Source: Wyeomyia smithii
Lineage: Eukaryota; Arthropoda; Insecta; Diptera; Culicidae
Assembly (NCBI RefSeq): GCF_029784165.1
Contig: NC_073695.1
Location: 204,363,136 to 204,427,135, forward strand
Length of the DNA: 64,000 nt
Reading direction: 5' to 3'
The position numbers and the translations under genes were made by a program. Below the pieces are notes generated by a model, which was not told the origin of the DNA, did no database searches, and saw only the letters and a program-made list of their open reading frames with translations. Below are positions 31,676 to 43,461 of this stretch, piece by piece (within the stretch, counting starts at the first letter, position 1; each line of letters opens with the position of its first letter).

Positions 31676-32944
31676 TGGTCATTGGACACCTCAGGGATGA
31701 TCAAGTGAGCATCTTGCAAACTATGGCTATCAACATTTGTCTACATTCGGTTCGAAAATGGAATACATCCTTACTTTTTACAGTACCACTAATGGTTTTA
31801 GGCAGTGTTTTGGTATCGAAGCCAAGGGTTTTAGTCTTTCACGACATCAGCAGTGGCTGAATAACAAACTAATTGCAATGGAAGTATATCGCGCGCTAGA
31901 GGCTATAGCCGTAAACTAAATCTTCATATCACCTCCTGTATCAAAAATAAATATTATTTATATACCGTCAGGCGCTAGAGAAAATTTCTCTAGGAACGAC
32001 AGGAATAGAACCTGCTTTATATCAAATTTGTTCATTATATGAATCTTACAGTTCAGATTCATTTGCCTTGCTTGATAACAACGCGGCAGCCCATTCCGTG
32101 ATCAAGATTCTTCCCGAAGAAATGTTCAACTGACGAAAAATAAAAAGGGGACTTCCTTTACTGTGTCCTGGGAAAGTGACTCATGATGATGAGACCCTAA
32201 ACGAAAGATCGAACAGCAAAAATCAATGCTTAAGCCGTTCCTCACCCTACTGCCCTTGAGGAGAGAAACGGTAGCTTAGTTCTATCAGATGAGGACGGTC
32301 GTATTGCAAAGCGCCATGTTACCCAAACTAAGAAAGTCGAACCATGGCGTGAAAATGACAATCCTCGACGATCATCACGACAAAACAAGGCCCTTCCTAT
32401 TTAACGGGCTTTGTTATGCCATTATCGGACTAGTTTGTATATACAAAGGAGAAATATAACCAAAGATTGTATGTATAAATGTACAAAATATTTACCTTTT
32501 AAAAAGAAATCACATCTTTTTATTACCTGTGACCTATTACTAGCTACTTTATGTTATAAAATATTCTTATAAATATTCTTCAATCTTTTGCCTGGAACCC
32601 CTGGAACTACATAACGTAAACATTGAAAAAAGAAAATGGCCGACTGCACATAATTTTCAATGATTTCAATGACTGAAAATATCTTACCTCAAATAATAGC
32701 GCACCAGCATTGGTCTCACCTCTTTTTTCCCAAAGCAGTGAAATGAAAAATTGAAAAGTTTGTCATTTCGCTTTCTCCCCTAGAAATGTAGCATATACGC
32801 ACCAGATAAGATTTGCTTTTAGAAGCTACTACAAATAGGGAGATTGTCTGTTGTTTGTGAACACTTGAGTACGCAGTAACGTGTACACAAAACAAAGGAT
32901 AACAATGTTGCCAATGTCACAACGATAGTCATTTTGACATCTAA

Positions 32945-33510
32945 ACCTAAGACAAGACGTGACAGCTGGTCACCGTTACATTCAACCAGTTTGAACCGGC
33001 TGCTGATTGGCTGAATCCGATAACGCAATCGTCACGTAGAAAATACAACGAGGTTACTTTTCACTGTAAAGCAGTGATGCTGGAGAGTCATAATTTAGCT
33101 ATTATAATTGTTCATAAATAATGATGCAAAAGTATGCAAGGTACATGATATTACCGAGTAATGTATTTCACTGTTATAACTTTAAAAATACATTGATTAA
33201 TCGTTTATTACTATTTCGGTTGAAGTCCAAGAAACTTAGAAAGAAAAAATTTGGGTACCAAGAAACTTAGGAAGAAAAAATTTGATAATAGAAGTATGCT
33301 TCATTGAACATAAAATAATAAATAAGAATTGAGTATTATTCGACTATATATTGCAATTCTAATTTGTTTTATTTTCATTGACCTGCAGAAGTTGTTAAAA
33401 ATAATCATTCTGGCATCAACGGTATGGAACGTTAAAAAAAAATTTCGATGGGGATGACGGCCGTTACGAAAAGAAAAATAAGAAGCCAGCTGTCGCGTCT
33501 TGTCTTAGGT
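32945..33510. mobile_element. MITE nested in the 3.4-kb element
   Basis: The left arm 32,945-32,969 ('ACCTAAGACAAGACGTGACA' onward) is complementary to 33,486-33,510 with one mismatch in 25. CTAA flanks both sides (32,941-32,944 and 33,511-33,514), a possible 4-bp TSD. No ORF is encoded. It would post-date the host element. Confidence 0.7.
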
Positions 33511-33959
33511 CTAAACGAGGAGCGATGGCGTAGCAGAAATGAACGGTTTTTCGATAATCGGACAGGCCCGTGACACGTCTTCATTGATGACAGCATGACA
33601 GATGACAGCAATTCAAAAGCACGGAGCCGAACAAATCATAGTAAGCCGCGAAAAGCCTTCGTTGGTTCCACCTCGTTGCTATATTTTCGTTAAAGTAAGA
33701 CGCACACTAAGGTACATCAATTGTTTCTAATAAATAAACCTTTGTAATATTATTTGTAATATTGTTGGCTTAGTAGCATGCAGAAATAGTACCACCGAAT
33801 CGTCCGTTTGGAACTGCCTTGAGAACGGCTTCACATCAATTGCAACAGATTTTGCAATTGCAACAGGGAAGAAAGCCAGCTTGGCACACAAAAGAGGATC
33901 AGTTAAACATGCAGCAACATCCTTATACGAATCAGACGATGGTTCTATTCGTCTTTTTT

Positions 33960-34215
33960 CACACTCTCAGTAAATGTCCGTATTTGGGAAACGGTATCAA
34001 TGGTCCTTTGGGCAACCTAAATATTTTATAACCACCTATGGCTGCAAAACGTGAAGGCAAAAATGCGGCTTCCCGTGTACTGCATGTACAATTGTGGAGG
34101 CCGCAGCTGCCCAATTCAACTAATTTTTGGACGTCTTCGTGAAACTCCACTTTAAGCTCTTGCAAAAACCCCAATTGGTGTTGGGTCCATCCATCGACAC
34201 TTGTAGAATTTTATT
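33960..34215 (-). pseudogene. Transposase-like fragment with SMDGPNTNW motif
   Basis: The minus strand encodes 'ILQVSMDGPNTNW', then, after a one-base shift, 'GFLQELKVEFHEDVQKLVEL' and 'GSCGLHNC'. I recognise this arrangement (LQ-x-S-M-D-G-P-N-x-N-W ... L-x-x-I/L-G-S-C-G-L-H) as a segment of a widespread, poorly named transposase-like protein in insects and cnidarians. The Asp in MDGPN is a plausible catalytic residue; that is inference. It lies inside the TIR element and is presumably the remnant of its own transposase. Confidence 0.55.
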
Positions 34216-34883
34216 TACGGGTATATTGCCCATTCCATTTAGCCAAGAAATTCTGAAGTGGCATGCGATAAGGCTTAAATGTGTTAAATAAATATCTTAG
34301 ATATTGTTTTCCTCTCATATATTCCGTTGTATCTCATCAAATTGCTTAGCGATGATTTCAGAACATGTGGTGCAAGGAAGAGTCCAAACAATTTCAAGTC
34401 TTTATAGATATGGGTGATCCTCGGAAATCCCCAGGTTCTTGTTAATAAACCTGTTTGTCGAGTTATGACCACTCACTGACGTTTTGGATACAGACCAGTT
34501 TCATCCACATAATCAATAAAATTTGTGGATGAAGCTGAATACAATTTCAACGAGATCATCAGCTTTAAAACCGCCTTCACTGAAAAAATATCTGATTCCT
34601 TGCTTATATTCAGTGTTGATATCTCTTGGGCAAAACAGAAGATCAGATAAATTCCTTAAGTATCAATCTTAAGCCTTAGATAAACAGGTGTAACACTTTT
34701 GTAATTTAAATACTACAAGGTATATTCCTAGGGTTGTTTGAAATGATGACGTGTGACTAAACACTGTAATTACTGTAATTACAGTTAGAGTTAGAGTCGT
34801 TTAAATCGTTCAGCGTATTTTAATTCTCAGCCTCTCCTTCATTTTTTCAGAAATGTATTTAATAACGCTCGAAATAACTTCAT

Positions 34884-35203
34884 CACAGACAAACAGACGT
34901 GCCACTCGATGACGATTTCATCGACCAGAAAAATAACGATAATTTTGAAATTTTGCTTGGTGGGCAATAATGCTAGTGTCTCTATAAGCAAGCGTGCACA
35001 TTCATTATCAAAGACAAAAACCATCATTAATGCTGCTTGTGTTGATGTTAGCAAGTGCACACCCATCAGCAAAAACAAAAACCGTTTCACGAAAATAAGT
35101 TAGTAGGCTCTAAGCTCACATGGTGGCGCTAAGTGTAACGTTTCGAATAAGGACGAAGATTTTTCAGGATTTTCGTTCGAAGAGGCACGTCTGGTTGTCT
35201 GTG
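34884..35203. mobile_element. 7-bp-TSD MITE family Q, copy 1 (320 bp)
   Basis: The ends are 'CACAGACAAACAGACGTGCC' and the complement 'GGCACGTCTGGTTGTCTGTG'. ACTTCAT flanks both sides (34,877-34,883 and 35,204-35,210). It is homologous to the element at 38,505-38,830 in inverted orientation over most of its length. The right half was later copied by the tandem duplication that follows. It has no transposase. Confidence 0.9.
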
Positions 35204-36221
35204 ACTTCATTTACACTTGGTGATATTGTGCTTGTAATGTTTTTGTGTGCGAACAACATTTAACAATTACAACGAAGTTGAAGTTTTGTTACACTAGTTT
35301 GTTTTATTTGCCAACAATTACATTCACTGTACTACAAAGACAACTAATATAAGTATATAATATTATTTGTAAAGTTAAAAATAAAAAAATATCATCTAAC
35401 AATGTAGAAATGTGAATGGACAAAAAATTCATAAGCACTCGCCAGCTTTTTCTCTTATGTAAATTAGTATTTTTAGGAACTTACTTGTTCGATATTATGT
35501 CGGTCACGATTATTTAGTGAAAATCGAATATAAAAAAAAATATCTTATATTTTATAACCCTTGCGAAAATGTTTATATCTTGTTGAGTAATTTATGGTTT
35601 TCATGGTGCCATATTCATGAGATAAACTTGTGTTGATGTAAGCAAGTGCACACCCATCAGCAAAAACAAAAACCGTTTCACGAAAATAAGTTAGTAGGCT
35701 CTAAGCTCACATGGTGGCGCTAAGTGTAACGTTTCGAATAAGGACGAAGATTTTTCAGGATTTTCGTTCGAAGAGGCACGTCTGGTTGTCTGTGACTTCA
35801 TTATACTTGGTGATATTGTGCTTGTAATGTTTTTGTGTGCAAACAACATTTAACAATTACAACGAAGTTGAAGTTTTGTTACACTAGTTTGTTTTATTTG
35901 CCAAAAATTACATTCACTGTACTACAAAGACAACTAATATAAGTATATAATATTATTTGTAAAGTTAAAAATAAAAAAATATCATCTAACAATGTTGAAA
36001 TGTGAATGGACAAAAAATTCATAAGCACTCGCCAGCTTTTTCTCTTATGTAAATTAGTATTTTTAGGAACTTACTTGTTCGATATTATGTCGGTCACGAT
36101 TATTTAGTGAAAATCGAATATAAAAAAAAAATATCTTATAACTTATAACCCTTGCGAAAATGTTTATATCTTGTTGAGTAATTTATGGTTTTCATGGTAG
36201 CCATATTCATGAGATAAACTT
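35037..36221. repeat. Recent tandem duplication, unit ~592 bp
   Basis: The unit from 35,037 to 35,628 repeats almost exactly at 35,629-36,221, differing at only a few positions. Each unit starts in the middle of MITE Q ('GTGTTGATGT.AGCAAGTGCA') and ends 'CATATTCATGAGATAAACT'. The second unit therefore carries a truncated MITE right half plus its ACTTCAT flank, so the duplication came after MITE insertion. Confidence 0.95.
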
Positions 36222-36599
36222 CCAATCACCATCAGTAGTAGCATTACAGTTTTATTTGCACGCTAATAGAAGTCGTGTTCGCTGCTATGACAGACGACGA
36301 GAAACTAGCGGCGCTCTGCTCCACATATACTTTACGGTACTGTTGCTTTTACCAGCATGTTTTCTTTCAAGACATCATTTTCTATTACGCTCCAACAGCA
36401 GGTTTAGAAATTGCTCAAGAAGAAGTGTTGTTTCAAACTTTTCGAAAACACTTTTCCTTCGAGACATCAAATTAGTCTAGGGCCATGGAAGCAAGCATAA
36501 ATCGACCTATTGGGACGGGGAAACTCTGTAATTTTTTTTTGGATATTGATACAGAGAATTGTTGTTGTAAATTTGTCCTTATCACTTTTTATCGTTTTT
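36222..36599. other. No gene recognised
   Basis: Two overlapping plus-strand frames at 36,256-36,480 show no domain. Confidence 0.4.
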
Positions 36600-36805
36600 T
36601 ACCGCTTTGTAATGAAGAAATAATGATAACTAGCGTATTACGAAATTTTCCAACATTTTATCTATCCAACAACATATTGGTTATTATGATCCTTTATGTG
36701 GTTATGCTGTTATTATCGTTTGAAAACTGACGCAACATTTGTCAGTTTCATTTCAATTTTACAGAATGCATACCAGTATAGAAAACAAAAGCGTAGTCCC
36801 ACGTC
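36600..36805. repeat. Dispersed repeat family X, copy 3
   Basis: It shares 'ATGATAACTAGCGTATTACG', 'AACATATTGGTTATTATG' and 'ATTTTACAGAATGCATACCA' with the copies at 25,405 and 29,845. It ends in 'GTAGTCCCACGTCAAAA', which may be the family's terminus. Confidence 0.75.
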
Positions 36806-38504
36806 AAAAAATCTACACAGATTTTACCTGATCATTACGACCAGCACAGACGCAGCACTAAAATTCGTGATGGATTCCTTTCCTGATAGTTTTCTTGGAA
36901 AGCCCATCATTACATTCGGTTTTTGCTCGAGCGTTATAAGTACCTTTGAGATGTATCGTCATCTTGTCGATAGCTATCGACACAGTTTTATGGTCGAAGA
37001 TTCACTTTTTTCTTTAAGAAGTGTTTGAATACTTCCAGAAAAGCCGTCATGGATGTTTAAATGGTACAACGGCTCACAGATAATGAAGACACTGTGGAAT
37101 CTTATTGCTTTTCGTAACTGTTTACAAGTTTTAGACATCCAATCGCTACATATTTCATTTCGGTTAAGTAGCGGCCACCTCTTTTCGCTCTTGTACCATT
37201 GCACTGTAACTTGTTCAAAATACCGTTTCAACAAGGCGTACGTATTTTGTACTGTGAAAATTGTCCCTCACGATATTTCTCCGCTCTTTCCTTCCATAAA
37301 GCTACAGATTTTTCTTTTCGTTTTAGATAAAAAAAAAATATATCATTTGGCTAAATTATTTACAATTACTAATTAAAACTTCATTCAAGAATATCAGGAA
37401 TTTCTGCAGTTGAATCGGCTCCTTTCAGCCACTCAATCCTGTACACACACTTGCTCATTTTATTTCTGTAAAAGACAAAACACTGTATTGGTAGTTAGTT
37501 TGTTGAACCAGTTTTGAAGTAGAATACTTCTCTCAGGAAGTTCGGCTACATAGGGATGTGGAATCAAATCTAAAACCGAAAAAAGTGAAAAATATGTCCA
37601 ATTTCAAATGCTAATAAATCGGTAAGTATTCGTTGGATTTCCCGTTCTTGCATCAATAGATTGGAAAATCTTCTAAGATTCTTCCCAAATGAAGATAATT
37701 GTAATTTTATTATTCAAACCATTGTACTATTGAAATTAGTCAAGTCTTGTCAAATCGAAAAATTCGACCTCTGATTGGTCGTAATATGATTGCTTCCCAT
37801 GCACGGTCGACAGAATCATATACCTTGCAACAGTAAATGCATTCAATGAAAAGTTGACTCATTTTGACAACACGTGAGCGGTTTAGTTTTGAGTGTTAAA
37901 TCAGCTTTTAACTGTTTATTTTATCACAAGGAATACTTCATTCGCACTGTCAGTGATAACGCCAAGATGCGATCGGTATCTTATCCGATATTGAATTGAA
38001 CAACAAATTGTCCTTTTCAGAATGAAATAAAAACCTGATGATTGAAGAGTTAATATTTTCTCTTGAGTTAATTTACATTTTTAAATTTGTAAAAGTTATA
38101 AATTTTACTTTATCTCCGTGTCTCAGAACGTACTGAATTATTTTTTCCTTCAGTCATGAGCACGATTTCCAAAAAAATTTCATTATCAATCTGCATAAAA
38201 ATTGTCAAGCCCCAATCATGGCAAGCAACTTACTATATTATTGAAAATGGTCAATCCTTGTTGAAGCGCAAAATTCGATTGATCTGATTAGTCAACGTTT
38301 ATTTACTAGAAAAAATGGCTGACACGCAAGCAGACGGGTTATCTTTCCCGTAAAAATATTCTACTTCAACCTTTTTAAAATAATTACCTGCAGGTGGATT
38401 TCGCGATTGAGTTTTTTTACTTTGTTGATCTGTAATGAAACATAGTGGAGGTGCACAGTCTGTAGCTACAACTTTCATTTTGTTAATTAGAATGAAAGTC
38501 CCCT
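36806..38504. other. No gene recognised
   Basis: A minus-strand frame at 37,234-36,974 contains 'WYKSEKRWPLLNRNEICSDW', which looks protein-like, but I cannot assign it; it may be mobile-element debris next to repeat X. The rest is AT-rich. Confidence 0.35.
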
Positions 38505-38830
38505 CACAGACAAACAGACGTGCCTCTTCGAACAAAAATCCTGAAAAATCTTCGTCCTTATTCGAAACGTTACACTCATGCGCCACCATGCGAGCTTATT
38601 GCCTACTAACTTGTTTTCGTAAAACGACTTTCGTCTTTACTAATGGGTGTGCACGCTTGCTTAAATCGACACAAGCAGCAATACTGATGGTTTTTGTTGT
38701 TTATAATGAAAAAGCACGCTCGCTCATAGCGACACTAGCGGCATTATTGCCCACTAAGCGAAATTTTAAAATTATCGCTATTTTTCTGGTCGATGAAATC
38801 GTCATCGAGTGGCACGTCTGTTTGTCTGTG
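38505..38830. mobile_element. 7-bp-TSD MITE family Q, copy 2 (326 bp)
   Basis: The ends are 'CACAGACAAACAGACGTGCC' and 'GGCACGTCTGTTTGTCTGTG', with GTCCCCT at both flanks (38,498-38,504 and 38,831-38,837). The interior is the inverse of copy 1 (for example 'TTATTGCCCACTAAGC' versus 'TTGGTGGGCAATAA'). Confidence 0.9.
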
Positions 38831-38837
38831 GTCCCCT

Positions 38838-40306
38838 ATAGATTCCTTCTGCGGTTCTTTGTGCGATTCAAAAAGGGACAAAAAGTTGACAAAATGTGGT
38901 ACAATGGTTTGTCAAACGCGTATAAGCTTCGCTTTGGTTCGAAGTTCAGAGGAAAAAGAGATTCGAAATGACGGTTATGTTTTATGGAAAACGTTAAAGA
39001 ATGGACGTTGAAATTTTTTCGAAAAACGAAGAAGAGTTAAAGAGTAGCAAAAATCTGCTGTGGTTAAAAAGGCAGGCCTTTTCTCGTTTATCACCAAGGT
39101 AATAATTAATGTGATAGTAAAATCCCATTTTTGGAATCATCTTACATAGTGAAGGTTTCCAGTGCAAATTGGATTGATTTTATCAAGTTAGCCGCTGTAG
39201 TTTGGGGAGCCTGTGAGGGTTTGATAACAAACTACAATTGGGGAGCCTGTGAGGGTTTGATAACAACTACAATTCATCTAAGGTCCCTGTCAAATCACAA
39301 TCAAACCAACCGGAGCAATCAATCAATCATCAACATCGACAGCTGATGAACACAACAACCTATTTATGAACCTGAGTATGCGGAGAGCCAATTGATGCCG
39401 TCTAGTAAATATTATTATTTTGCTAGCTTAAATAATTACAAAAAATATTCTAGCCTCAGCGAATAAAATAACAAAACGGAAAGCGGAGATTCCAGCGACG
39501 AAGATAAAAGAAGGGAAACGTCTGTTTTGGAATCAGAAATAAACACTGTATACATGCCTCGGGACTCCGGACTTTCGAATTCGTCAGTTCATTGCCGCAT
39601 TACCAAACTTATGAAGGAATTGGTTTCAAAGAAGAAAGAGTTGTAGAAGTTAACATAGCGTTGGAGCAAAAATATCGGGCAAACTGGAAAGATAATGATC
39701 CTAAATTGATGTTCACTCTCAAAGTGAGTGTAACTAAAATGTGATTTGAATTTTACAGAACCGTGAAAAACCTGGCAAACCTCGCATAGAAATCGACCAA
39801 CCGGAACAGTTGTCTACCATCTGCAGCTAATGAACGACGACGGAAGAAGTTTTTAATATTGTGTTGAAGTCAATGATCGAACTGAGGTCCTTTGGTTGGA
39901 CAAGGATACTGTTGATTATTTTACCACTAAATTAAACATGCTGAATTTCATTCAAATGAAATGAATTTTATATTTATGTTTACTGTTTTTCATTGAATTA
40001 CATTTTATAATGTTTAGTTACTGAATAAGCCACAGAAACAAACATTTTTAAAAATTTCTTCGAAAAAAAATGTTCACGTGGACAGTGGAAATATAAAGGA
40101 GCGATGTTCACGGCAGGAGGGGGGGGGGGGTCGAAAATGACAACTTTATTGTTCACGTGGAATTAGGACTGCATTTTATTAAAATTAACCGTAAGACCAT
40201 GCCTTAGCAATCAGGAATAAAATAACGAACAGTTTGAATAATTGTGCAATTGCAGGAAAAAAAATGTTTCCCTATTTATTTTGAAATCAAGCTATAAAAC
40301 CAAACA
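38838..40306. other. No gene; small tandem duplication inside
   Basis: A 36-bp unit beginning 'TGGGGAGCCTGTGAGGGTTT' is present twice in tandem at 39,203-39,273. A C-poor stretch at 40,115-40,130 has a run of ten G. No protein-coding region is recognised. Confidence 0.5.
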
Positions 40307-40603
40307 CAATCAGGTTATTTTACGCGGATTTTAGAATTCATGCGGGTATTTTTGGATCAACGCGGATTGGCAACCTTTAACGTCAAAGGTTTTAATGGAG
40401 TAAAAGAACCTCCACCTTCCGGAGGAACCGGAATGACCGTGAAAGAGGATAATTTTAAATACTGGTCGCATTTCAGGTTTTTTTTTATCCCTTCTTGATG
40501 GTTTTCTTTACGCAGATTTATTAATAAACGCGCTATTTTTACGCGGATTTTTGATTCAACGATTGCTACGAGACACGTATCTCACGCGTAAAAACTTGAC
40601 TGT
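40307..40603. mobile_element. MITE with repeated ACGCGG blocks (copy 2)
   Basis: The left end 'CAATCAGGTTATTTTACGCG' and the right end 'CGCGTAAAAACTTGACTGTG' are inverted and resemble the element at 6,163-6,354. Internal 'TTTACGCGGATTTT' blocks recur. No ORF is encoded. Confidence 0.55.
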
Positions 40604-40881
40604 GTAAAACTATTGTATTCATTCGTCAACTCTTAAAAATTTGAAAAAGCTGAAAATACAAATCTCAGCTGATTCAGTCTAGAATGTTTCTTCACTACTG
40701 AAAAATAGGAGGTTGTTTTTCAGTGTATATAGTTTCCTTCCTAGAAATAATTTTTTTTACAACACGTCCAGAGATAAAATTTTAGTAAAAATAAACGTTT
40801 TACAGACACAATTTCCAGATATTTCTTCTACTTAAACATATTCATTAGGGTGGGACAAAAAATAAATGTTAGCTCCCATTA

Positions 40882-41658
40882 GCTTATGGGTCCTATAACA
40901 ACTGTTTAACTTTTCAGATCGATCGGTGAAACGCCCGATTTGCGCCCGATTTTTAAAGTTTCCATACGACTTTATATGGGAAAATCCACTTTTTCAATAC
41001 TTATTCCCTAGAGATGTCAACTTGGCTCTTAAAAAATATCAATACATGATATTTGTAGGAAATTTTCCTGGGAAAAACTCTTCTGAGTACCGTAGGATGC
41101 TAAGATGCTTGCAGAAAAAGTTATTCACCCCAAACTGATTGAATGTCTGACGAACGGCTCACCATTGAAATTTTCCAGCAACACTGCTACAGCATGCTGC
41201 TACTGCAAACTTGCGTATGAAAAATAATTTCGCGTGGAATTAATTTTCAAAGTGTGATTTTTGCTCATAGTATCTAAGGGGAAGCCTCCAAGATAAATTT
41301 AAGCGATATCATTTCTCATCACGTGGTTGAATTTCCAGCAGCAGCATGCTGCAGCAGTATTGCTAGTAAAATTCAATGGTGAGCCGTTCGTCAGATATTC
41401 ATTCAGTCTGGGGTGAATATCTTTTTTCATATGCAAGGTAGCGCCTTGCGGTCTTCAGGAGAGCTTTTCCCAGGAAAATTTCTTATATATATCATAGATT
41501 GATATATTTTTAGGAGCCAACTGGACATCTCTATAGAAAAAGTTTTGAAAAAGTGTTTTTTCCCATATAAAATCGTATGGAAGCTTTAAAAATCGGGCGA
41601 AAATCGAGCGTTTTACCGATTGATCTGAAAAGTTACACAGTTGTTATAGGACCCATAA
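40882..41658. mobile_element. Large foldback (palindromic) element
   Basis: Both halves are inverse copies: 'TTATGGGTCCTATAACAACT' at the left pairs with the complement at 41,640-41,656, and homology continues inward through 'TCACCCCA', 'CGAACGGCTCACCATTGAA' and the central 'CAGCATGCTGC' blocks. Arms are about 350 bp. 'TAGGGTGGGAC' just outside the left arm (40,851) resembles the hAT ends at 42,571, but the matching right end is absent. It could fold into a long hairpin RNA if transcribed. Confidence 0.8.
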
Positions 41659-42562
41659 GGAACACGAAAAGTAATAAGTAAATAAGGCTTGAGTATTAAA
41701 GGTCCAAATATTTGTGGACAAATTTCTGTTCTCTTTTAGATTTCAGCATCACCGAAACGTGAAGTTTAATGATTTTTTATGCGAATTTTTTGTGCGGTCA
41801 CAATCGATCGCACAAACCCAGGCTTGACTGTATCTGATTACTGTTCGATAGATACCAGTACTGTAAGACTTATCTAGATAAGATTAGCAGCGGCCATCTA
41901 TAGGTCACTAGTGTAAACACATCGAAACCAAAAATATTGTCTCTAGCGTTTTCTTCTTGAACTACAAGGATATCTTTGTTTGCAGCACTTGACGCTACGA
42001 GCGCTGTGCTCCAGATGAAATGAGGACAAGAACCAGTATGAAACTTTTTAAGTAAGTTAATTTCTTTTGATATTTATTGTTAAGTTATTATTAAAACGAA
42101 ATATTAAACACAGAAATAGTTTCTATTAAATTCAACTGCAAAATTTAATTATATCTCAACTTTGTCGTGTTTTTAGATCTACAATAGCAAACAAACTCTC
42201 AAAACTAGGGTTGCCACCTTTCAGGGTTTCACCCGATGTCTTCGGGCGAACGCGAATTTTCTCCGCGTCTGGAGGTAATTTACGGGTCTCTGGGTGAGAA
42301 TGAAATTTCATTATAAGCTTTTAATTTCGATAATTTGTTTTTAACTCCTACGCATTGCCTGGAAACTCAGAAATTTAGCGAAGTAATTTCGACATCAATT
42401 TTGAGAATTTCAATGACATTTTCAACAAAATCACCGAATTCGATCGGCTGTTAGGAATTTCTAAGAGAAATAAAGTAACCAACCAAAAACTAGAGTCGAT
42501 CAATGGACATGATGTCAATGCACATCCCTCCCTCCTCGCTCATTTCTTAACTTTTATACATA
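41659..42562. other. No gene recognised
   Basis: AT-rich DNA. The 'GTCTTCGGGCGAACGCGAAT' region near 42,238 is slightly GC-richer. No domain is seen. Confidence 0.4.
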
Positions 42563-42570
42563 TTATACAC

Positions 42571-43453
42571 TAGGGTGGGGAATTGTTTTATGAAAAAAAA
42601 AAAACAAACTTGATAGCAGAAAGTCATAACCAAGTTTTTTTGTTCTATTTGGAGCCCCAAACAATCCTGAATTTATCGGAAGTCGATTGGTTTAGTCTCC
42701 GCTTGGCGCATTGCATTTCAAATTTATATGGAGATTTGTATGGAAAAGCCAACGTTTTTGCATTTTCCATTCTAAAGAGCTTAAAGTGGTTCAAACCATA
42801 GGTTTCATGACTTCAAATGGTAGGTTTTTTGATGTCTAACAACTTTGCCGAAGGCATCAAAGAGCTAGGGTGTCCCAAAAAATACTGGAGTTGTTCAAAG
42901 TTGAGTATGTCGAAATTTATGTTGCAAATCGTTTTTTCTGCCAACACTGCCAGTGTATCGGCGTTAGTCAAATATCCATCAGAAGTAACCTCTGAAACAC
43001 GTTGCAGATTCTACCTACGCCTTGAATATTGACCTGAATTCGTTTGTTTGATCCAGCTGAATGTATAAACTCGGTACGGCAGGTATTTCTGATGGGAATA
43101 CTTCTGGCGCCGGCACATTGGTAATGTTGGCAGAAAACAAGATTTTCTGCTTTTAAATCGACATAATCAACTTTGAAAAGCTATAGCTCTTCTTAGGGAC
43201 ATACTAGCTCTTCAGAGCCTTCTGCAAAGCTGTTAGGCATCTAAAATACTATACTTTTACATAATGTAGAGCATTATTAAATTATTATTGAGCTCTCTAG
43301 AAAGGTAAATGCAAAAAAGTAGGGGTTCCCATATAAATTTTCATATAGCGGAGACAAAACCAATAGACTTCCAGTAAGTTTAGGGTTGTTTGGGGCTCTA
43401 AAAGGAACCAAAAAACCGTGGTTCTGGAAAATCGATCTCTTTTCCCCACCCTA
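42571..43453. mobile_element. hAT foldback element, TSD TTATACAC (883 bp)
   Basis: It begins 'TAGGGTGGGG' and ends 'CCCCACCCTA', with TTATACAC exactly at 42,563-42,570 and 43,454-43,461. The 8-bp duplication (T at 2, A at 7) and TA..G-type ends identify hAT. The halves are long, imperfect inverted repeats ('AAACAATCCTGAATTTATCG' near the left, an inverse relative near 43,375). No transposase is encoded. It is an inverted relative of 62,480-63,390. Confidence 0.9.
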
Positions 43454-43461
43454 TTATACAC

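Larger units (their letters stand above)
31344..34767 (-). mobile_element. 3.4-kb DNA transposon with ~62-bp TIRs, AATT TSD
   Basis: The left end 'ACAGGGTTTAGTCCCACGTC' is mirrored at the right end (complement 'ACAGTGTTTAGTCACACGTC'), and homology runs on through 'ACAACCCTAGG' and 'TATACCTTGTAGTATTT' for about 62 bp. AATT flanks both ends (31,340-31,343 and 34,768-34,771). Decayed transposase-like frames run on the minus strand inside (see the next two entries). A second terminus of this family lies at 10,138. The superfamily is not clear to me: 4-bp AATT fits no common insect group well. Confidence 0.75.
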
